In this document: positions 1-9,480 of the stretch, in pieces
Layout: each line of letters begins with the position of its first letter
Numbering within the stretch: position 1 is the first letter of the stretch
Source: Confluentibacter flavum
GTDB taxonomy: Bacteria > Bacteroidota > Bacteroidia > Flavobacteriales > Flavobacteriaceae
Assembly (NCBI RefSeq): GCF_002843175.1
Contig: NZ_PJEO01000050.1
Location: 124,001 to 188,000 of the forward strand
Reading direction: 5' to 3'
Length of the DNA stretch: 64,000 nucleotides
Made by a program: the position numbers and the translations under genes
The notes under the pieces: generated by a model
Database searches by the model: none
What the model saw: only the letters and a program-made list of their open reading frames with translations
What the model was told of the DNA's origin: nothing

Positions 1-1095
1 GGAAAAGGAATTTTCACAAAAGGTCTTACAAACCTTCCTGTTATGCTCTACAGTGGGTCTTGTGTCAAATCTAGTGATTTTGATGGGGATGGAGATGTTG
101 ACCTGTTCGTAGGTGGCAGACTGGTACCAGGCAAATATCCCACCACTCCTAGGAGTTATATTTTGGAGAATGATGGAAATGGTCATTTTGTGGATGTAAC
201 AAAGAAAATGAATAAGGGCCTTGAAAATCCTGGAATGGTGACCGATGCAATATGGAGCGATTTTAATGGTGACGGTAGGGATGATCTTATTATTGTGGGA
301 GAGTTTATGGGCATTAGAATGTTTCAAAATTCCGTCAACCAATTTTTAGAGATTACAGATAGGGAAGGGGTAGACAATTCCCAAGGATGGTGGAATAGTA
401 TTGAAGAAGGTGACTTTGACCAAGATGGTGATATGGATTATATAATTGGTAACCTAGGGTTGAATTCCCAGTTAAAAGCATCCCTTTCTGAGCCAGTAAC
501 CTTATTTGCAAAGGATTTCGATGAAAACGGTTCCATTGATCCCATTTTATGTTCTTATATCTTAGGGGAAAACTATCCGGTATTTTCAAAGGACGATCTA
601 TTAGGACAATTGAGTAAACTCAAAAGCAGGTATGTAAATTATTCTGACTATGCAGATAAAAAGATAACGGACATATTCAGTGAAGAAGACTTAAAGGGCT
701 CGCATATTCTAAAAGCAACCAATTTTGAAACAAGCTATTTAGAAAATCTTGGGGATAATAGGTTTCAGCTAAGCGCTCTACCTTATACTGCCCAGTTCTC
801 CCCAATATATGGCATCCTTGTTAGGGATTTTAATAAAGATGGCTATCTGGATATTCTATTTGGAGGAAATTTCTTTGGATCAAGGGTGAAATATGGACGT
901 TATGATGCCAACAAAGGACTTTTAATGTTGGGTAACGGAAGCGGTCAGTTCCAAACTGTGGATAATTTGGAAAGTGGACTACGAATTGAAGGAGAGTTAA
1001 GGGATATTTTGGATGTGCGGATGGCCAATAATACTCAATTGCTAATCTTTGCCATGAACAATGGAAAATTGAAAATATATAAAAGCAATCGTTAG
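1..1095 (+). CDS. FG-GAP/VCBS repeat protein, 3' part (5' truncated by window)
   Basis: The reading frame is open from base 1, so only the C-terminal 364 residues are present and the start lies upstream. At least five calcium-loop repeats of the DxDxDGxxD kind are visible (DFDGDGDVD, DFNGDGRDD, DFDQDGDMD, DFDENGSID, DFNKDGYLD), each followed by a hydrophobic strand, as in integrin-like FG-GAP/VCBS beta-propellers. In Bacteroidota, proteins of this type (CRTAC1/ASPIC-like) are exported and often sit in or beside SusCD loci; a role in glycan binding or surface attachment is an inference. There is no obvious type IX sorting tail: the protein ends in a plain beta-strand (LKIYKSNR). It converges on the minus-strand operand that starts with the permease gene, so it is not co-transcribed with the next genes. 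Confidence 0.85.
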   Translation, partial: GKGIFTKGLTNLPVMLYSGSCVKSSDFDGDGDVDLFVGGRLVPGKYPTTPRSYILENDGNGHFVDVTKKMNKGLENPGMVTDAIWSDFNGDGRDDLIIVGEFMGIRMFQNSVNQFLEITDREGVDNSQGWWNSIEEGDFDQDGDMDYIIGNLGLNSQLKASLSEPVTLFAKDFDENGSIDPILCSYILGENYPVFSKDDLLGQLSKLKSRYVNYSDYADKKITDIFSEEDLKGSHILKATNFETSYLENLGDNRFQLSALPYTAQFSPIYGILVRDFNKDGYLDILFGGNFFGSRVKYGRYDANKGLLMLGNGSGQFQTVDNLESGLRIEGELRDILDVRMANNTQLLIFAMNNGKLKIYKSNR

Positions 1096-1585
1096 AAATA
1101 TAAGGGATTGTATGGTTTTCTACAACAAGATTTGCATGTCTGTAAACAATTATAAAACAGTAAAAGTAGAGACCAATTTTTTGTTATTTGTATTTATCAG
1201 ATCCTTTCTTCATCGTTGACATTTATCAATAAATGTGTAATTTAAAAAACAGAATGACTTTTATTTAGAGTAAATTCTTTTTTCTAATTATTAAAGTCTG
1301 ATTTTGGTGATGTTTAGACACTGATGATTGTCGGCTAATTTTTGAAATCCTTCTTTATCAATAAATATAAGGATTTTTTTACGGTATGGTCTAAGTAGTA
1401 GTTTTATATAATGATAATCAATTGAGACTTTTTTTTAAATTAGAATAATACCTGTGGTTTTGATACATGGCATTATTTGCTTGTATGAAAATGTTAAATA
1501 TCCTTGGCGATTGTAAATCATTTAATAAGCCATGATAGTTTATTGATGAATGATTGAAGAGGAACTTGTCAAAAAATAATCGGCT
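1096..1585. other. A+T-rich convergent intergenic region
   Basis: About 490 bases between the ends of two convergent genes. It is strongly A+T-rich with stops in all frames. I see no gene, no strong hairpin with a T-run and no repeat. It presumably holds the 3' untranslated regions of both flanking transcripts. Confidence 0.5.
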
Positions 1586-2470
1586 TTATTCTTCTGGATC
1601 CAAAGCCAGTAAAATGGATGCCAAAATAGCTAATATGATCGCAAATATTTTGTATTCGTTGGGTAAGATTCCAAGCATTACCATGGATATGATTGCAGTC
1701 ATAAGAGGTGCTCCTGCATTGATTACAGGTGAAACAACCATTGCCTTACCATATCTATATGCATATACAAGAAACACGCAACCCACGGAATTTAGAATTT
1801 GAATACCAGCGGTTAGATATGGCCCATTTAACCCATAATTTATTTCCTTGCTAAAATCGGTAAGGAATAACGCAATAGGGGTTAATAACAGTCCCGAGAG
1901 CGTCATATAGAAAAAAATACTTTCGGTATTCATGGTTTTATTTGCTAATTTCATATAGAATGCCTGTACTCCCCAGGCTACAAGTACTATTAGAGCTAAA
2001 ATGAACCACAGAACTTGATTGTCATCGGCTACAGCCTCTTCATTAGTATATTCAAAAAGAGGTAGTGATAAAAGGGCCAATCCAATTCCTATAGTCCCAA
2101 TAACACCAGTCCTTTCCTTTAGAAAAATAAAAGAAAGGAGAATTGTTACAATAGGAGATATGGATATTACGGGAAAAATCAAATAAGTTGGACCAATTGT
2201 GACAGCGTAAAATAAAAGCATTTGTCCACCGGCACCCAATATTCCAATAGTCAATCCATATAGAATTGACTTTTTGTCAGTTTGCAATTTCCAGCCGTTC
2301 ATTTCTAGAATGAATATTGAAGGAGGAATCATAGTAAGTGACCAGATGCAATAAATGAGTGTGTTCGGAAATCCGTTTTCTACGGGAAGTCCTATAAAAG
2401 CTCCCCAAATTCCCCAGAAAATAGTGGTAATAATTGCGAATAATAACCAGGGTTTTTTCTTCTTAATCAT
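1586..2470 (-). CDS. EamA/DMT-superfamily permease
   Basis: A 294-residue protein made almost wholly of about ten hydrophobic helices, with two repeated EamA halves (roughly 8-140 and 150-290). The family (drug/metabolite transporter superfamily) exports or imports small metabolites across the inner membrane; the substrate cannot be read from sequence. It is the last gene of a minus-strand run that begins with agaS, separated from the DapA-like gene by 111 bases, which suggests that its substrate is a sugar, sugar acid or amino sugar handled by those enzymes. The ATG at 2470 is followed by a short positive stretch (KKKKP) and then the first membrane helix, which fits the start chosen. The related GRP/RhaT sugar porters have the same fold and are an alternative family label. 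Confidence 0.8.
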   Translation of the reverse strand: MIKKKKPWLLFAIITTIFWGIWGAFIGLPVENGFPNTLIYCIWSLTMIPPSIFILEMNGWKLQTDKKSILYGLTIGILGAGGQMLLFYAVTIGPTYLIFPVISISPIVTILLSFIFLKERTGVIGTIGIGLALLSLPLFEYTNEEAVADDNQVLWFILALIVLVAWGVQAFYMKLANKTMNTESIFFYMTLSGLLLTPIALFLTDFSKEINYGLNGPYLTAGIQILNSVGCVFLVYAYRYGKAMVVSPVINAGAPLMTAIISMVMLGILPNEYKIFAIILAILASILLALDPEE

Positions 2471-2581
2471 GGGTTTTTGTTTTTAGGTTCAAATTATATA
2501 TTTATATTCAATCCTGCCAGTAATCATTAAATTGGTTTAGTGAATTAGTTATATTAATTTCTTAGGATTTCTTAAGGAATC

Positions 2582-3637
2582 TTAACGTAACCATTTATCC
2601 AAATTTTCATTTACGAAGGCATCATCATTCAACTCAGGATAAATCTGATAAACACGATCTATTTCCTCTTTTTGACCGGGGCTTAAAATTTCTCTGGGAT
2701 TAATAGTATTGTTTGCTTCTAAAAAACCTTGTCGGATTAATACCTCGTGTATTCCCGCTATGGATCCCTTAAACATATTTCTGGAATCGAAAAATGCCGC
2801 ATTAGAATCGGTAATTTTTACTCCCAAAGTCAAGAGATCTGTCACATCTGATGAGGAAGATTTTTTAATACGAGAAAATAGTTCCACTGCTTTTTGGTTC
2901 CATACTGCCCAATGTCCCAAAAGGCCACCGCAAATATTCATTTTTACATTTTCCGTTCCAACCGGTATACTGAACCTAGTCAACAGATCAGCTACAATAT
3001 TATCATCATTTCCTGTGTAGAGCGCAATTTCATGGGCTCTTCCTGATGCTGCTACCCCTTTAACAACATCAATTGTCTGATATCTGTTAAATGGAGCTAT
3101 TTTTATAGCAACCACATTTTTTATACTTGAAAACTCCCGCCAAAATTCGAAATCCAGTACTCCACCACCGACTGAAGATTGTAGGTAAAAGCCGATTAAG
3201 GGTATAACTTCAGCTACAGCCTTACAATGTGATATAAGTTCTTCATTGGACCGGCTCTTTAAGGCCGCAAGTCCTAATAGGGCAGCATGATATCCCATGT
3301 CTGACGATATCTGAGCCTCTTTTAGGGCCTGTGAAGTGTTTCCCAATACCCCAGATATCCTAAAGATTGTCTTTCCGCTTTTCATGCAGAATGCATCCAT
3401 TTCTTCTTTTCCCAGTTCAAGAACTGGTTGGTAGAGTCCTACTTCCCGTATCTCGAATTGGCTTGTATGGACACCGATAGCCAAACCCCCTGATCCCGAA
3501 TCAAGATAATACCGTGACAAGGCACGTTGCCTTCGTTCATCCAATTTGAGATTTTTGGTAAGCGCTGTGGGATTGGCGGGGATTGCCAAGCCCTCTTGCA
3601 ATAACTGTTGTAACTCTTTCGGCAATTTATTACTCAT
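2582..3637 (-). CDS. Dihydrodipicolinate synthase/N-acetylneuraminate lyase family protein
   Basis: A 351-residue member of the class I aldolase family that includes DapA and NanA. The Schiff-base lysine is visible as K179 in the strand VVAIKIAP, and the tyrosine that normally relays protons is probably Y151 in IGFYLQSS. The protein is about 50 residues longer than typical DapA (about 290-300), with an N-terminal extension before the barrel and a longer C-terminus. It is unlikely to serve lysine synthesis: it sits in a catabolic run between an epimerase-fold gene (20-base gap) and a permease. In this setting such proteins usually cleave or dehydrate 2-keto-3-deoxy sugar acids or related compounds; the actual substrate is unknown. 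Confidence 0.8.
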   Translation of the reverse strand: MSNKLPKELQQLLQEGLAIPANPTALTKNLKLDERRQRALSRYYLDSGSGGLAIGVHTSQFEIREVGLYQPVLELGKEEMDAFCMKSGKTIFRISGVLGNTSQALKEAQISSDMGYHAALLGLAALKSRSNEELISHCKAVAEVIPLIGFYLQSSVGGGVLDFEFWREFSSIKNVVAIKIAPFNRYQTIDVVKGVAASGRAHEIALYTGNDDNIVADLLTRFSIPVGTENVKMNICGGLLGHWAVWNQKAVELFSRIKKSSSSDVTDLLTLGVKITDSNAAFFDSRNMFKGSIAGIHEVLIRQGFLEANNTINPREILSPGQKEEIDRVYQIYPELNDDAFVNENLDKWLR

Positions 3638-3657
3638 GTTGGTATTGATTTTGAATT

Positions 3658-4695
3658 CTAATATTTGCCGTCCCGAACTTCAAAATGGGTAGCTTTTCCC
3701 AGAAGAGGTTTACCCTGCATGATCCATTGAGCTGTCCATTGAATCACTGTGTCCAAAGGTACGGTTGGTAAACCCAAAAGCGATTGGCTTTTGGATACAT
3801 TGGACAATAGGGCAGAATCGGCTTCGGTTCCGGAAAAATTGGGTTCCCTGCCCATTAACTCACCAAATCTCTTAGCAATTTTCGTCACTGCTATTGTTTG
3901 GTTCCCGCTTATATTGAGATAGTTTACAGGAGACTCACAGAGGTTTAGTGATCGAAGAATCATCGCATTGGCATCACCTTGCCAAATAACATTGGCATGT
4001 CCCATGACAACATCTATTGGTTCGTTGTTATAGACCTTTGTAGCAATATCTACCAAGACCCCATAACGCATTTCCACAGAATAATTTAATCGGATAAGCA
4101 CTATTTTTGTACCATTTTCAATACTTCCGAATTCAAACAATCGTTCCCTTCCCAAACAGGATTGTGCATACTCGCCTATCGGATTAGGTATGTCGGACTC
4201 TTTGGATCCCCCAGAAGTAATCGGGACCAAAGGGTAAACACAACCGGTGGAAAGTGCTACAATTCGGGAGTCTTTAAATTTATCGACTATTAAACCGGGT
4301 AAAAACGAATTCATAGCCCATGTAGTCGCCTGTTTTTCTCCCGTACCAAATTTGAATCCAGCCAAATATATAACGTTTTTTACATCGGGAAGGCTCCTGA
4401 CAAAATCAATATCTAAAAGATCGCCCTGTATGGTTTCTACACCATTATTCTCCAAATAAGACTTACTGTTCATAGAACTGAACCTAGAAACACCAATAAT
4501 TCTTCTTTTTATACCGGCCTCTTTTGAAGCTCGCTGAGCCATTATTGCCATTGAAATGCCCATCTTTCCTGCAACACCTAGGAAAATTATATCACCCTCC
4601 AATGACAGCATCATGGCAACCAATTCTGAAGTAGGTCTGGACAGGGCTTCTTCCAATGCTTCTTCATCTTCATACTTTTTGGGATATTTTTTCAT
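3658..4695 (-). CDS. NAD-dependent epimerase/dehydratase-fold protein with atypical active site
   Basis: A 345-residue extended-SDR protein. The Rossmann nucleotide loop is present as GVAGKMG (residues 40-46), preceded by a 35-residue N-terminal extension rich in E and K. The serine region (STGCVYPLV) and the catalytic tyrosine (Y176 in EYAQSCLGRE) are present, but the lysine of the canonical YxxxK motif is replaced by cysteine (C180). The gene overlaps the upstream M20 gene by four bases (ATGA), so the two are translationally coupled and probably act in one pathway. The reaction is unknown: an epimerase, a dehydrogenase or a non-redox binding role are all possible. It immediately precedes the DapA-like gene. 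Confidence 0.75.
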   Translation of the reverse strand: MKKYPKKYEDEEALEEALSRPTSELVAMMLSLEGDIIFLGVAGKMGISMAIMAQRASKEAGIKRRIIGVSRFSSMNSKSYLENNGVETIQGDLLDIDFVRSLPDVKNVIYLAGFKFGTGEKQATTWAMNSFLPGLIVDKFKDSRIVALSTGCVYPLVPITSGGSKESDIPNPIGEYAQSCLGRERLFEFGSIENGTKIVLIRLNYSVEMRYGVLVDIATKVYNNEPIDVVMGHANVIWQGDANAMILRSLNLCESPVNYLNISGNQTIAVTKIAKRFGELMGREPNFSGTEADSALLSNVSKSQSLLGLPTVPLDTVIQWTAQWIMQGKPLLGKATHFEVRDGKY

Positions 4696-5816
4696 AATCT
4701 TTTTTTACCGTTTTTTTTTATAATTTCTTTATATAGTACTAAAGCTTCCCTGATTTTGGAAATGTAACAATATTCATCAATTTTATGCGCCATTTCGGGT
4801 TCGCCAGGTCCTAGGATAATGGTGGGTGCATTGCCCAACCAAGGGGTCAATACAGAGGCGTCAGTAAGGTAGGGAACCGATTTCTTAATGCTACCACTTT
4901 TATAATCAATAGCACATATATCTGAGATAAGTTGTATAAAGGGATGGTTCACTGATGTTGAAACGGCGTTTAAATCGACTAATTTTTCAAGTATTACCTG
5001 ATTTCCGAGAATATTAGATAATTGTTGAAGTGCAATTTTGTTTGATAATTTGGTAGTAGATCGAATGTCAATCGTGAATTCGGCCTTATCAGGTACGGAA
5101 TTAAGATTTAAGCCACCTTTCACGACTCCTACATTTATGGTAGGAAACCCCAATGTATCATCGTTTTCTACATCAAATTTTAAGTTTTCAATTTGACAGA
5201 TTGCACTAGCCGCTTTGTAAATTGCATTGTCTCCCAATTCTGGCATGGAGGAATGTGCAGTGCGTCCTATCGTTTTGGCATTTAAATAGAGTCCACCTTT
5301 GTGCGCGATATAAGGTACGTTGGAAGTGGGCTCTCCTATGATTATGGCACAAGCGGCTCCAATATCATACCCACTGTCGAACAAATATTTAGCACCTTTG
5401 CATCCCAACTCCTCGTCTGCAGTAAAAACAACTTTCACACCACCTATGGGTGGTTCTTCCGCAAAACTATCGATGGCAGCAATGATTATAGCAGCTAGCC
5501 CGGCTTTCATATCCGTTGAGCCCCTTCCGTACAGTTTATCATTTTTAATCTCCCCTTCAAAAGGATTTACAGACCATTTTTCTGCTCCTAAGGGTACTAC
5601 GTCCAAATGTCCGGATAAAACAATTGGAGGGCTCTCTTTTGATAGTCCTTTCGTGGCCACTAAATTTAATCTGTGCTTGGCATACTTTTGATATTCCACT
5701 TTAAAACCGTGTTTTACCAAAATGCTACCAATATAGCGAGCCAAGCCTTCTTCGTTTCCTGGAGGATTGACAGTATTGAATTTTATAAATTCTTGTGTTA
5801 GTGAAACGACATCCAT
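4692..5816 (-). CDS. M20-family metallopeptidase/deacylase (ArgE/DapE type)
   Basis: A 374-residue zinc hydrolase. The metal and catalytic residues of the family are visible: HLD (H70, D72), the bridging D102 in STDMKAG, the ADEE pair (E135 general base, E136 metal), E in IGEPTSN, and the late histidine in PEMAHKIDEY. The inserted lid/dimerisation domain occupies roughly 175-280. M20 enzymes cleave N-acyl or peptide amide bonds of small molecules in the cytoplasm. Beside AgaS, a kinase and an aldolase, a plausible job is N-deacetylation of an amino sugar derivative or an N-acyl amino acid, but that is inference. The gene overlaps the epimerase gene by four bases and lies 120 bases after the aldolase gene. 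No signal peptide is seen. Confidence 0.85.
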   Translation of the reverse strand: MDVVSLTQEFIKFNTVNPPGNEEGLARYIGSILVKHGFKVEYQKYAKHRLNLVATKGLSKESPPIVLSGHLDVVPLGAEKWSVNPFEGEIKNDKLYGRGSTDMKAGLAAIIIAAIDSFAEEPPIGGVKVVFTADEELGCKGAKYLFDSGYDIGAACAIIIGEPTSNVPYIAHKGGLYLNAKTIGRTAHSSMPELGDNAIYKAASAICQIENLKFDVENDDTLGFPTINVGVVKGGLNLNSVPDKAEFTIDIRSTTKLSNKIALQQLSNILGNQVILEKLVDLNAVSTSVNHPFIQLISDICAIDYKSGSIKKSVPYLTDASVLTPWLGNAPTIILGPGEPEMAHKIDEYCYISKIREALVLYKEIIKKNGKKRL

Positions 5817-5936
5817 TGTTTAAAATCAAATATTGGTTAGGGCTCGCCACACGGCAAAATGCTTTTTTATTTATTGTAGCTACACTGATGCAATGACATA
5901 AATTCCATATTCAATTTACCAGTAGCTGCCATACTT

Positions 5937-6764
5937 TTAGTTGTCTGAATTCTTCATAATTTCAAGCTTTTCCGTTACAAGTTCGGTAACCTTTTCCGTT
6001 GCGATGGGAAACACCTTTCTTAAATCTATTTCGCTGGTAGACAGTAGTGTATATTTCAATGTTTGCATGAAAATATTCTTAATTTCTGTTGCAAGATTTA
6101 TTTTACATATACCTCTATCCACTGCTTTCCTAAGCAGATCCCCTGGGATACCTGAGCCCCCGTGTAATACCAAAGTGGCATAGGTGGCTTCAGCAATTTC
6201 GGATAATCTGTCTAGTTGCAATTCAGGTTCCTGATCATAAAATCCATGAGAGGTTCCAATGGCAACTGCTAAAGCGTCTACACCTGTAGCTTCCACAAAT
6301 TCTTTGGCTTCCATTGGGTGGGTAAACCCCCCTTGGTTTTTATCCTGACCCAGTTTGGCAATATATCCCAATTCTGCTTCTACATTTGCCCCATAACTTT
6401 CGGCTAATTTTACAACCTTGCTAGTAATGGCAATATTTTCCTTAAAGGATTTTTCACTGGCATCAATCATAACCGAGTCGAACCCAATATCCAAACATTG
6501 CGCCACCAATTCATACGAATCTCCATGGTCGAGATGTATCCAACTTTCCACCCCGTGATGGAGCAACATTGATTTAGCCAAATTGAATGCCACCGGTAGT
6601 CCCATATACTCAATCGAACTTCTTGTAAGTTGTAAAATAATTGGTTGATCTTTGGTCTTTGCGGCCATTAATACACCTTGTAAAGTTTCAAGATTATAAA
6701 AATTGGTTGCCAGTAATCCTTGGCGTTTATTCCTTAATTCCAAAAATTTTTCTTGTAATTTCAT
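5937..6764 (-). CDS. kbaY: Class II tagatose-/fructose-bisphosphate aldolase family protein
   Basis: A 275-residue class II (zinc) aldolase of the GatY/KbaY/FbaA family. The signature HLDHG holds the catalytic aspartate (D79) and a zinc histidine (H80); ELG at about 131, the GTSHG histidine and the LHGGSGIP phosphate/zinc loop follow, and KINLATE is the C-terminal family motif. It would split tagatose-1,6-bisphosphate into dihydroxyacetone phosphate and glyceraldehyde-3-phosphate in the cytoplasm. The choice of tagatose over fructose bisphosphate rests on context: it lies 5 bases after a PfkB sugar kinase gene and downstream of agaS, which is the order of steps in galactosamine breakdown. A housekeeping fructose-bisphosphate aldolase is less likely here. 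Confidence 0.82.
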   Translation of the reverse strand: MKLQEKFLELRNKRQGLLATNFYNLETLQGVLMAAKTKDQPIILQLTRSSIEYMGLPVAFNLAKSMLLHHGVESWIHLDHGDSYELVAQCLDIGFDSVMIDASEKSFKENIAITSKVVKLAESYGANVEAELGYIAKLGQDKNQGGFTHPMEAKEFVEATGVDALAVAIGTSHGFYDQEPELQLDRLSEIAEATYATLVLHGGSGIPGDLLRKAVDRGICKINLATEIKNIFMQTLKYTLLSTSEIDLRKVFPIATEKVTELVTEKLEIMKNSDN

Positions 6765-6769
6765 TTTAC

Positions 6770-7717
6770 TTATTCGGAATAGTTAAAATTATTTTTAGCG
6801 ATTTGCATGATATCTGCTAGATTTTTAAATGCGGCTGTTCCACCTGGTTTTGTAGTGGAAATGGCACCCATTAGATTGCCAAACACTAGACACTCTTCTG
6901 GGCTTTTTCCCTGTATATATTTCGATATGTAACCAGCATTAAAACTGTCGCCGGCACCTATGGTATCGATTACCTTATCATGAATGAACGATTGTTTTGT
7001 TATTTGTATACCATTGTAGAAAAGCATGGAGCCTTCAGTCCCACATTTAATTACAACGTATTTGCTTTTGTTTTGAATACTATTTATTGCTGCCTCAACA
7101 TCTGTATGTCCCGTAAGGTTTTGAATTTCAACTTTATTGGGGATAAATATATCTACTGAAGGAAGTACTTCTTCCAAATTAAGATCCCATTTTTCGGAAG
7201 GATCCCATTGAACGTCAAATGATGTTGTGGCTCCTGTGCTTTTGGCTTTTTGAAAGAATAAATGCAAGCTGTCTTTAAACCCTGGTTGAAAAAAATAAGA
7301 TGAAAAATGAACATGTTTTGCCTGTTTTAAGTGGTCTGGGTCTATATCATCAACTGATAAACTGGACATGGCTCCTTGGTGTGTTATCATGGCTCTATCT
7401 TCCTCGTAGCTAAGGGCTACTGTCACACCTGTTTTTAATTTATAGTCCATAAGTATCATAGAAGTATCCACTCCTTTTTCCTGTAACTTGTCTATAATGA
7501 ACCGACCAAAAATATCATTCCCCAGCTTTCCTATAAAGCCTACCTTTAACCCTAAAGAACTTAGATTACTTGCACAGATAGCAGATGAACTGCCTAAAGT
7601 GAACTCCATTTCCTCTGATAGTATTTCTGTTCCAATTTTTGGGAAACCATTTATTTTATTTAGAATTAAGTCTACATTCAATTCTCCGACAACTATTACA
7701 TCATATTTCTTTTCCAT
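6770..7717 (-). CDS. PfkB-family sugar kinase (probable tagatose-6-phosphate kinase role)
   Basis: A 315-residue ribokinase-fold kinase. The N-terminal GELNVDL start and the glycine-rich LGSSSAICASNLSSLG region bind the sugar, and the second PfkB signature DTIGAGDSFNAGY contains the catalytic base D257. PfkB kinases phosphorylate furanose sugars or their phosphates. Placed between agaS and a class II aldolase, with only 5 bases to the aldolase gene, it most likely makes tagatose-1,6-bisphosphate from tagatose-6-phosphate. A kinase for a free ketose is the main alternative, since the family name does not fix the substrate. The start at 7717 leads directly into the first beta-strand. Confidence 0.82.
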   Translation of the reverse strand: MEKKYDVIVVGELNVDLILNKINGFPKIGTEILSEEMEFTLGSSSAICASNLSSLGLKVGFIGKLGNDIFGRFIIDKLQEKGVDTSMILMDYKLKTGVTVALSYEEDRAMITHQGAMSSLSVDDIDPDHLKQAKHVHFSSYFFQPGFKDSLHLFFQKAKSTGATTSFDVQWDPSEKWDLNLEEVLPSVDIFIPNKVEIQNLTGHTDVEAAINSIQNKSKYVVIKCGTEGSMLFYNGIQITKQSFIHDKVIDTIGAGDSFNAGYISKYIQGKSPEECLVFGNLMGAISTTKPGGTAAFKNLADIMQIAKNNFNYSE

Positions 7718-7916
7718 TTTTTTTAGCTTTTTTTATTCAATTTTTATGAAAGTATTCTGATATACAAGTTCAAGATAGTTGAAATATTTATTGTGGTCTT
7801 TTTTTGAGTATCAATACAACGATTTTTTAACTGTTTTATAGTAGTAACTTGAAACTGAAAGGGACCTTTTTTTGTTTTATTTGGATAATTTTTTAAGCTA
7901 GAGAGTCATTGTCAAA

Positions 7917-9041
7917 TTATTTATGATATATTTTAACACCCTGCACCACTCTATTTATCGATTTGTTGACTGATGGGGAATCTGGAGAAAGTCCAAGATT
8001 TATGGACTTATAAAGACCTAACAACTGACTAGGAAGGACAGCGCAAACGGCAAAATATTCCTCTGGGATTAAATTGGTTTTTGATACTTCTATAGAGAGG
8101 TTTAATGTGATTTCTTGTTGATGTTTTAGAACTTCAACTATGCCAATTTCAGCCATTTTTTCTTTTTGTGTGTTAATAGATCGTACTAAATCATACTCAT
8201 ATTTATTCACAAAATCATCATTGGAAAACAAATAGACTACTAGTGTGTTATGATCAATAACCGCCTTTGGACCATGTCTTAATCCAAGAAAAGAATCATA
8301 TTGGCCTATGACCTGTCCATTTGTTAATTCTGTCACCTTTAATTGGGATTCTCTGGCGATTCCCTTTAGCGCACCAGAACCAAGGAATACGATTCTATTA
8401 AAACTAAGTCCTGCAATTTTTTTGATTTTTTGTTTGAACTTAGTCAAAATTATATTTCCATAGTTCGCTAATTGATCTATATAAATTTTGTTCTTTTCCA
8501 AATTATTCAAATCCGAAACCAAAAGCCCAGCTAACAACATCGTAGTGAAGGACCCAGTCATTGCTAGTCCCTTATCGTTTGCATCTCTTGGCATAAATAG
8601 AATATATGAGTTATTGCTTTTTGCGTTCAAGGTCAATTTGCCGTTTGGATTACATGTAATGATAAGGTGAAATATATTTTTACAGATTTTTTCTGCTAGG
8701 TTCATGGCTTCCAAACTTTCAGGACTATCTCCGGAACGTGCAAATGATATCATTAATGTTAAGGTATTCTCCTTAAAGTAATCCGCAGGATGAGAAATTA
8801 AATCAGTTGTGGGTATTGCCTTTGTTTCTCGTTGTAAATTACGCTGGAAATATTTATACAATACCTCTCCTATATAGGCCGATGAACCAGCTCCAGTCAT
8901 AATTATGCTCAAGTCCTTTGAAGGAAGGCAACTATTCATGAATTTTGTAAGCTCTGCTCTTTGCGATTCTATTATGGAATAGGTTTCGAGCCATAATCTT
9001 GGCTGCGCTGTAATTTCCAACTCTGTATTACTTGATTTCAT
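7917..9041 (-). CDS. agaS: SIS-domain sugar isomerase/deaminase, AgaS-like
   Basis: A 374-residue protein with two sugar-isomerase (SIS) domains: the first around MTGAGSSAYIGEVL (about 48-61) with SFARSGDSPES (about 100), the second around FLGSGALKGIARES (about 220) followed by QYDSFLGLRHGPK. This layout and length match AgaS, which converts galactosamine-6-phosphate to tagatose-6-phosphate and ammonia. It is the first gene of the minus-strand run and is followed by the kinase and aldolase that complete that route; the 199-base gap to the kinase could hold a processing site or secondary promoter. A perfect flavobacterial -7 box lies about 60 bases upstream of the start. A glucosamine-fructose-6-phosphate aminotransferase is excluded because the glutaminase domain is missing. 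Confidence 0.83.
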   Translation of the reverse strand: MKSSNTELEITAQPRLWLETYSIIESQRAELTKFMNSCLPSKDLSIIMTGAGSSAYIGEVLYKYFQRNLQRETKAIPTTDLISHPADYFKENTLTLMISFARSGDSPESLEAMNLAEKICKNIFHLIITCNPNGKLTLNAKSNNSYILFMPRDANDKGLAMTGSFTTMLLAGLLVSDLNNLEKNKIYIDQLANYGNIILTKFKQKIKKIAGLSFNRIVFLGSGALKGIARESQLKVTELTNGQVIGQYDSFLGLRHGPKAVIDHNTLVVYLFSNDDFVNKYEYDLVRSINTQKEKMAEIGIVEVLKHQQEITLNLSIEVSKTNLIPEEYFAVCAVLPSQLLGLYKSINLGLSPDSPSVNKSINRVVQGVKIYHK

Positions 9042-9098
9042 ATTTTTTATGGTAGTTAATAATCTTTCAATAGGAACTTAAAATAAATAAATAAAAAG

Positions 9099-9106
9099 CA
9101 AATATA
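9099..9106 (-). promoter_or_regulatory. Candidate -7 box for the agaS operon
   Basis: Read on the minus strand this is TATATTTG, an exact match to the Bacteroidota -7 consensus TAnnTTTG, about 58 bases before the agaS ATG. I do not see a good TTG at the -33 position, so this is a candidate only. Confidence 0.35.
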
Positions 9107-9480
9107 TAAAAAATATAACGATATGAAAGAAATGAACTTTTATTTAGTTACTATAATTTAAATTTAAAATGGTTTTTATAATATTAAAAGGTTTTTGTAT
9201 GACAATGAATTTGGAATTTAATTTCTTTGGAACGATTCTTTCATATGAGGTATCTTATTAAAAACTAAGTATTTACAGACTTATAAGAAGTTTTGTGCCA
9301 AGATTTAATTGCTAATATTTGAATACTGAGTGAGTTTTGGAGGAGATAATTTTTGTATTTGTTTTTTAACATGATGCAAAAAGTTTTTTTATCTGTGCTA
9401 TACTTTTAGTTAGTTGATAATCAGTAGTTTATGTTTTATTACTTTTTTTGCCTCACTGATTTTACCGCTTAATTTATAAT

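Noticed and set aside
1554-1802. Plus-strand frame of 82 codons
   Set aside because: It lies opposite the end of the DMT permease gene, starts outside it without support and has no domain; the permease frame explains the region.
2582-3637. Lysine-biosynthesis dihydrodipicolinate synthase
   Set aside because: The protein is about 50 residues too long and sits in a catabolic operon with an epimerase-fold protein and a permease.
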